Shown here piece by piece: positions 62,452 through 64,000 of a stretch of 64,000 nt of DNA (positions are counted from its first letter, which is position 1; every line of letters starts with the position of its first letter). A model generated the notes under the pieces. The model saw only the letters and a list, made by a program, of their open reading frames with translations, did no database searches and was not told the origin of the DNA. Where the stretch lies: contig NZ_CP146256.1 of assembly GCF_039134705.1 (NCBI RefSeq), forward strand, positions 434,001 to 498,000, written 5' to 3'. Both the position numbers and the translations under genes were made by a program. The stretch comes from Kineothrix sp. IPX-CK (GTDB lineage Bacteria > Bacillota > Clostridia > Lachnospirales > Lachnospiraceae).

Positions 62452-63867
62452 ATGGAATGGCAGCAGCTATTGTGCGGCGATAGGATAAGAATGTATAAGG
62501 CAATCGGGAATTCAGGAGATTTGCGCACGGAATTCGAGAAGGACTACCACCGGATTATCGGCAGCGCCTCCTTCAGGCGCCTGCAGGATAAGACTCAGGT
62601 CTTTCCCCTGGATAAGAGCGATTTCGTGCGGACGAGACTGACGCACTCTTTGGAGGTATCCTCCTTTGCGAAGTCGTTGGGACAGAATATATCGAAAAAG
62701 ATTCTTCTGGATATCAGGGACCCTGCTTTTAAGGAGTCCTATCAGGCGGATGTGTGCGACATCCTGCAATGCGCGGGGCTTCTGCACGATATAGGGAATC
62801 CTCCTTTCGGACATTTCGGCGAAACCGTCATCAGGGAGTGGTTTCTGAAAAATATGAGCAGGCTTACCTATGGCGAAAAGACTCTGGAGGAGCTGCTTTT
62901 GCCGCAGATGAAGGGGGATTTGTGCCATTTCGAAGGAAATACGCAGGCGCTCAGGCTGGTGACGAAGCTGCATTATCTGGTGGACGAGCATGGGATGAAC
63001 TTGACCAAAGGGCTTCTGGGAACCATAATCAAATACCCGGTTTCCTCTCTCGGAATCAACAAAAGCAGTGGAGATATCAAGGATAAGAAGATGGGGTATT
63101 ATTATGCGGAAAGGGACATCTTCGCGGATTTGCAGGAAACGCTTGGTACGAATGGGAAGCGGCATCCGCTCACTTATGTGCTGGAGGCGGCGGATGATAT
63201 CGCTTATAAAACGGCGGATATCGAGGATTCCTTCAAAAAGGGACGCATTACTTACGGACAGCTGGTACAGGAGTTAAAAGAAGGAGGTGCCGGAAAAGAG
63301 GAAGAGGATGAGTACTGCAAGCTGGTCGCAGCGTTAGAGGATAGATATCAAAAGGCGCTGGACAGAGGAATCGCCCAGCCCGAGACCTATGCGGTGCAGA
63401 ACTGGGTGGTGCGGATCCAGGGGAAGATGATTGCCTGCGCTACCTATGGATTCACAAAGAATTATGAGGAAATCATGAACGGCACCTATAAAAAGGATTT
63501 GTTTTCCGGCACTCATATCGAGCATATGGCCTATATGCTGGGTGATATCGCCTACCGCTATGCTTTCGTGTCCAAGCCGATATTAAAGCTGGAAATCGCG
63601 GCGGAAACGATTATGAATTTCCTCCTCGATAAGTTTGTGGACGCAGCGATTTATTATGATACGGACAAAGAGCTGAATGATGTTCAGGAAAAAATGATTG
63701 CGCTCATATCCGATAATTATAAAGCGATATACAAGATATATTCCAAAGATAAGGATGAGAGAGAGAAATTGTATTTAAGATTGCTGTTAGTGACGGATTT
63801 CATCTGTGGCATGACGGACAGCTATGCGAAGCTTCTTTATCAGGAGTTGAATGGTCTGATAGAATAG
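62452..63867 (+). CDS. dgt: Deoxyguanosinetriphosphate triphosphohydrolase (dGTPase-family HD protein)
   Basis: A 471-residue HD-domain enzyme. Metal ligands include H65 (TRLTHSLEVS) and H112-D113 (LLHDIGNPPFGHFGE), with a later Asp in LEAADDIAYKTAD (about 244-256). FRRLQDKTQVFPLDKSDFVRTRLTH in parts is the dGTPase N-terminal signature. It hydrolyses dNTPs, typically dGTP, to nucleoside and tripolyphosphate. Length fits the long Dgt group. GAGGGAGACG precedes ATG 62452. The next gene starts 36 nt downstream. Confidence 0.93.
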   Translation: MEWQQLLCGDRIRMYKAIGNSGDLRTEFEKDYHRIIGSASFRRLQDKTQVFPLDKSDFVRTRLTHSLEVSSFAKSLGQNISKKILLDIRDPAFKESYQADVCDILQCAGLLHDIGNPPFGHFGETVIREWFLKNMSRLTYGEKTLEELLLPQMKGDLCHFEGNTQALRLVTKLHYLVDEHGMNLTKGLLGTIIKYPVSSLGINKSSGDIKDKKMGYYYAERDIFADLQETLGTNGKRHPLTYVLEAADDIAYKTADIEDSFKKGRITYGQLVQELKEGGAGKEEEDEYCKLVAALEDRYQKALDRGIAQPETYAVQNWVVRIQGKMIACATYGFTKNYEEIMNGTYKKDLFSGTHIEHMAYMLGDIAYRYAFVSKPILKLEIAAETIMNFLLDKFVDAAIYYDTDKELNDVQEKMIALISDNYKAIYKIYSKDKDEREKLYLRLLLVTDFICGMTDSYAKLLYQELNGLIE

Positions 63868-63903
63868 GTCTGATATAGTAATTATGAAGAAAAGGAACTT
63901 ACG

Positions 63904-64000
63904 ATGGAAATAGATAGAAAAAGGGCCGAAGCGGCTTTTCAAAGCTATGTGGAAGCTTATGATGTCCGGGATGAGAAGGTACGGCTTAAAATAGAACATA
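63904..64000 (+). CDS. Start of a further protein, possibly an HD-domain phosphohydrolase (truncated by window end)
   Basis: An open frame from ATG 63904 (AAGGAAC upstream) to the window edge encodes MEIDRKRAEAAFQSYVEAYD and ends VRLKIEH. The closing K-I-x-H pattern is typical of the start of an HD domain, where the next residues would be T-x-R-V. Only 32 residues are visible, so the call is tentative. Same strand as the dGTPase gene, probably co-transcribed. Confidence 0.55.
   Translation, partial: MEIDRKRAEAAFQSYVEAYDVRDEKVRLKIEH

Noticed and set aside
1..64000. Many long open frames antisense to or overlapping clear genes
   Set aside because: They lie opposite genes with strong family motifs, lack ribosome-binding sites and show no domain content; they are by-products of codon composition.

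Overview
The window reads as chromosomal DNA of an anaerobic, spore-forming, motile low-to-mid GC Firmicute, most likely a member of Lachnospiraceae (Clostridia). Reasons: sporulation genes (SpoVT, a SpoIID-like and a SpoIIQ-like protein, and a SipL-like DUF3794/LysM protein), two chemoreceptors, a tRNA-Ile T-box ahead of a long type 2 isoleucyl-tRNA synthetase, a PadR-DUF1700-DUF4097 operon, DUF3842 and DUF1934 proteins, and a maltodextrin ABC locus without its own ATPase. The assignment rests on gene content and family knowledge; no database search was possible.

Layout. 1-7 kb: XpaC- and TelA-type genes, a radical SAM protein, an exported amidase, two tandem YjbQ paralogs and a GH31 glucosidase, closed by a strong bidirectional terminator. 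7-11 kb: the minus-strand padR-DUF1700-DUF4097 operon, with a complete IS4-family insertion (9329-10900, 8-bp target duplication) immediately upstream of its promoter. 11-20 kb: ArsC/Spx-like protein, chemoreceptor, spoVT, the minus-strand pair pncB-degV, then a T-box and ileS. 20-29 kb: autoregulated LacI regulator, GH13 maltodextrinase, binding protein, two permeases and glycogen phosphorylase, a coherent maltodextrin uptake and breakdown locus. 29-34 kb: a two-domain PPK2 kinase and an aconitase-superfamily hydratase. 33.5-42 kb: EF-hand-like protein, SpoIID-like, SpoIIQ-like, a divergent GH9 lipoprotein, ddl, murF and plsC. 42-46 kb: pyrC-pyrK-pyrD. 46-54 kb: second chemoreceptor, the SipL-like gene, ispE, a GntR regulator, murI and DUF1934. 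54-64 kb: cardiolipin synthase, an FKBP/trigger-factor-like lipoprotein, asnS, an NlpC/P60 peptidase, DUF3842, a lipoprotein, a dGTPase and the start of another protein that may belong to the HD family.

The coding content is mostly recognisable. The least explained material lies between genes. Two long palindromic elements (A, 29100-29385; B, 61993-62330) share a 175-nt core but have different, self-complementary outer arms. B has a perfect 8-bp flanking duplication (ATGTCAAT). A has a 7/8 duplication, and a related intergenic repeat at 46092 looks like its empty site. B ends in a short palindromic unit (R) that also occurs alone at 42865 and at the 3' end of ileS, where it encodes the protein's last residues. 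A third large palindrome (C, 39696-39974), topped by twin hairpins, separates ddl from murF. Together these look like a family of non-autonomous, MITE-like elements whose fold is kept while arm sequence changes. Two leaders (before the SipL-like gene and before the DUF1934 gene) contain hairpins that could hide the ribosome-binding site.
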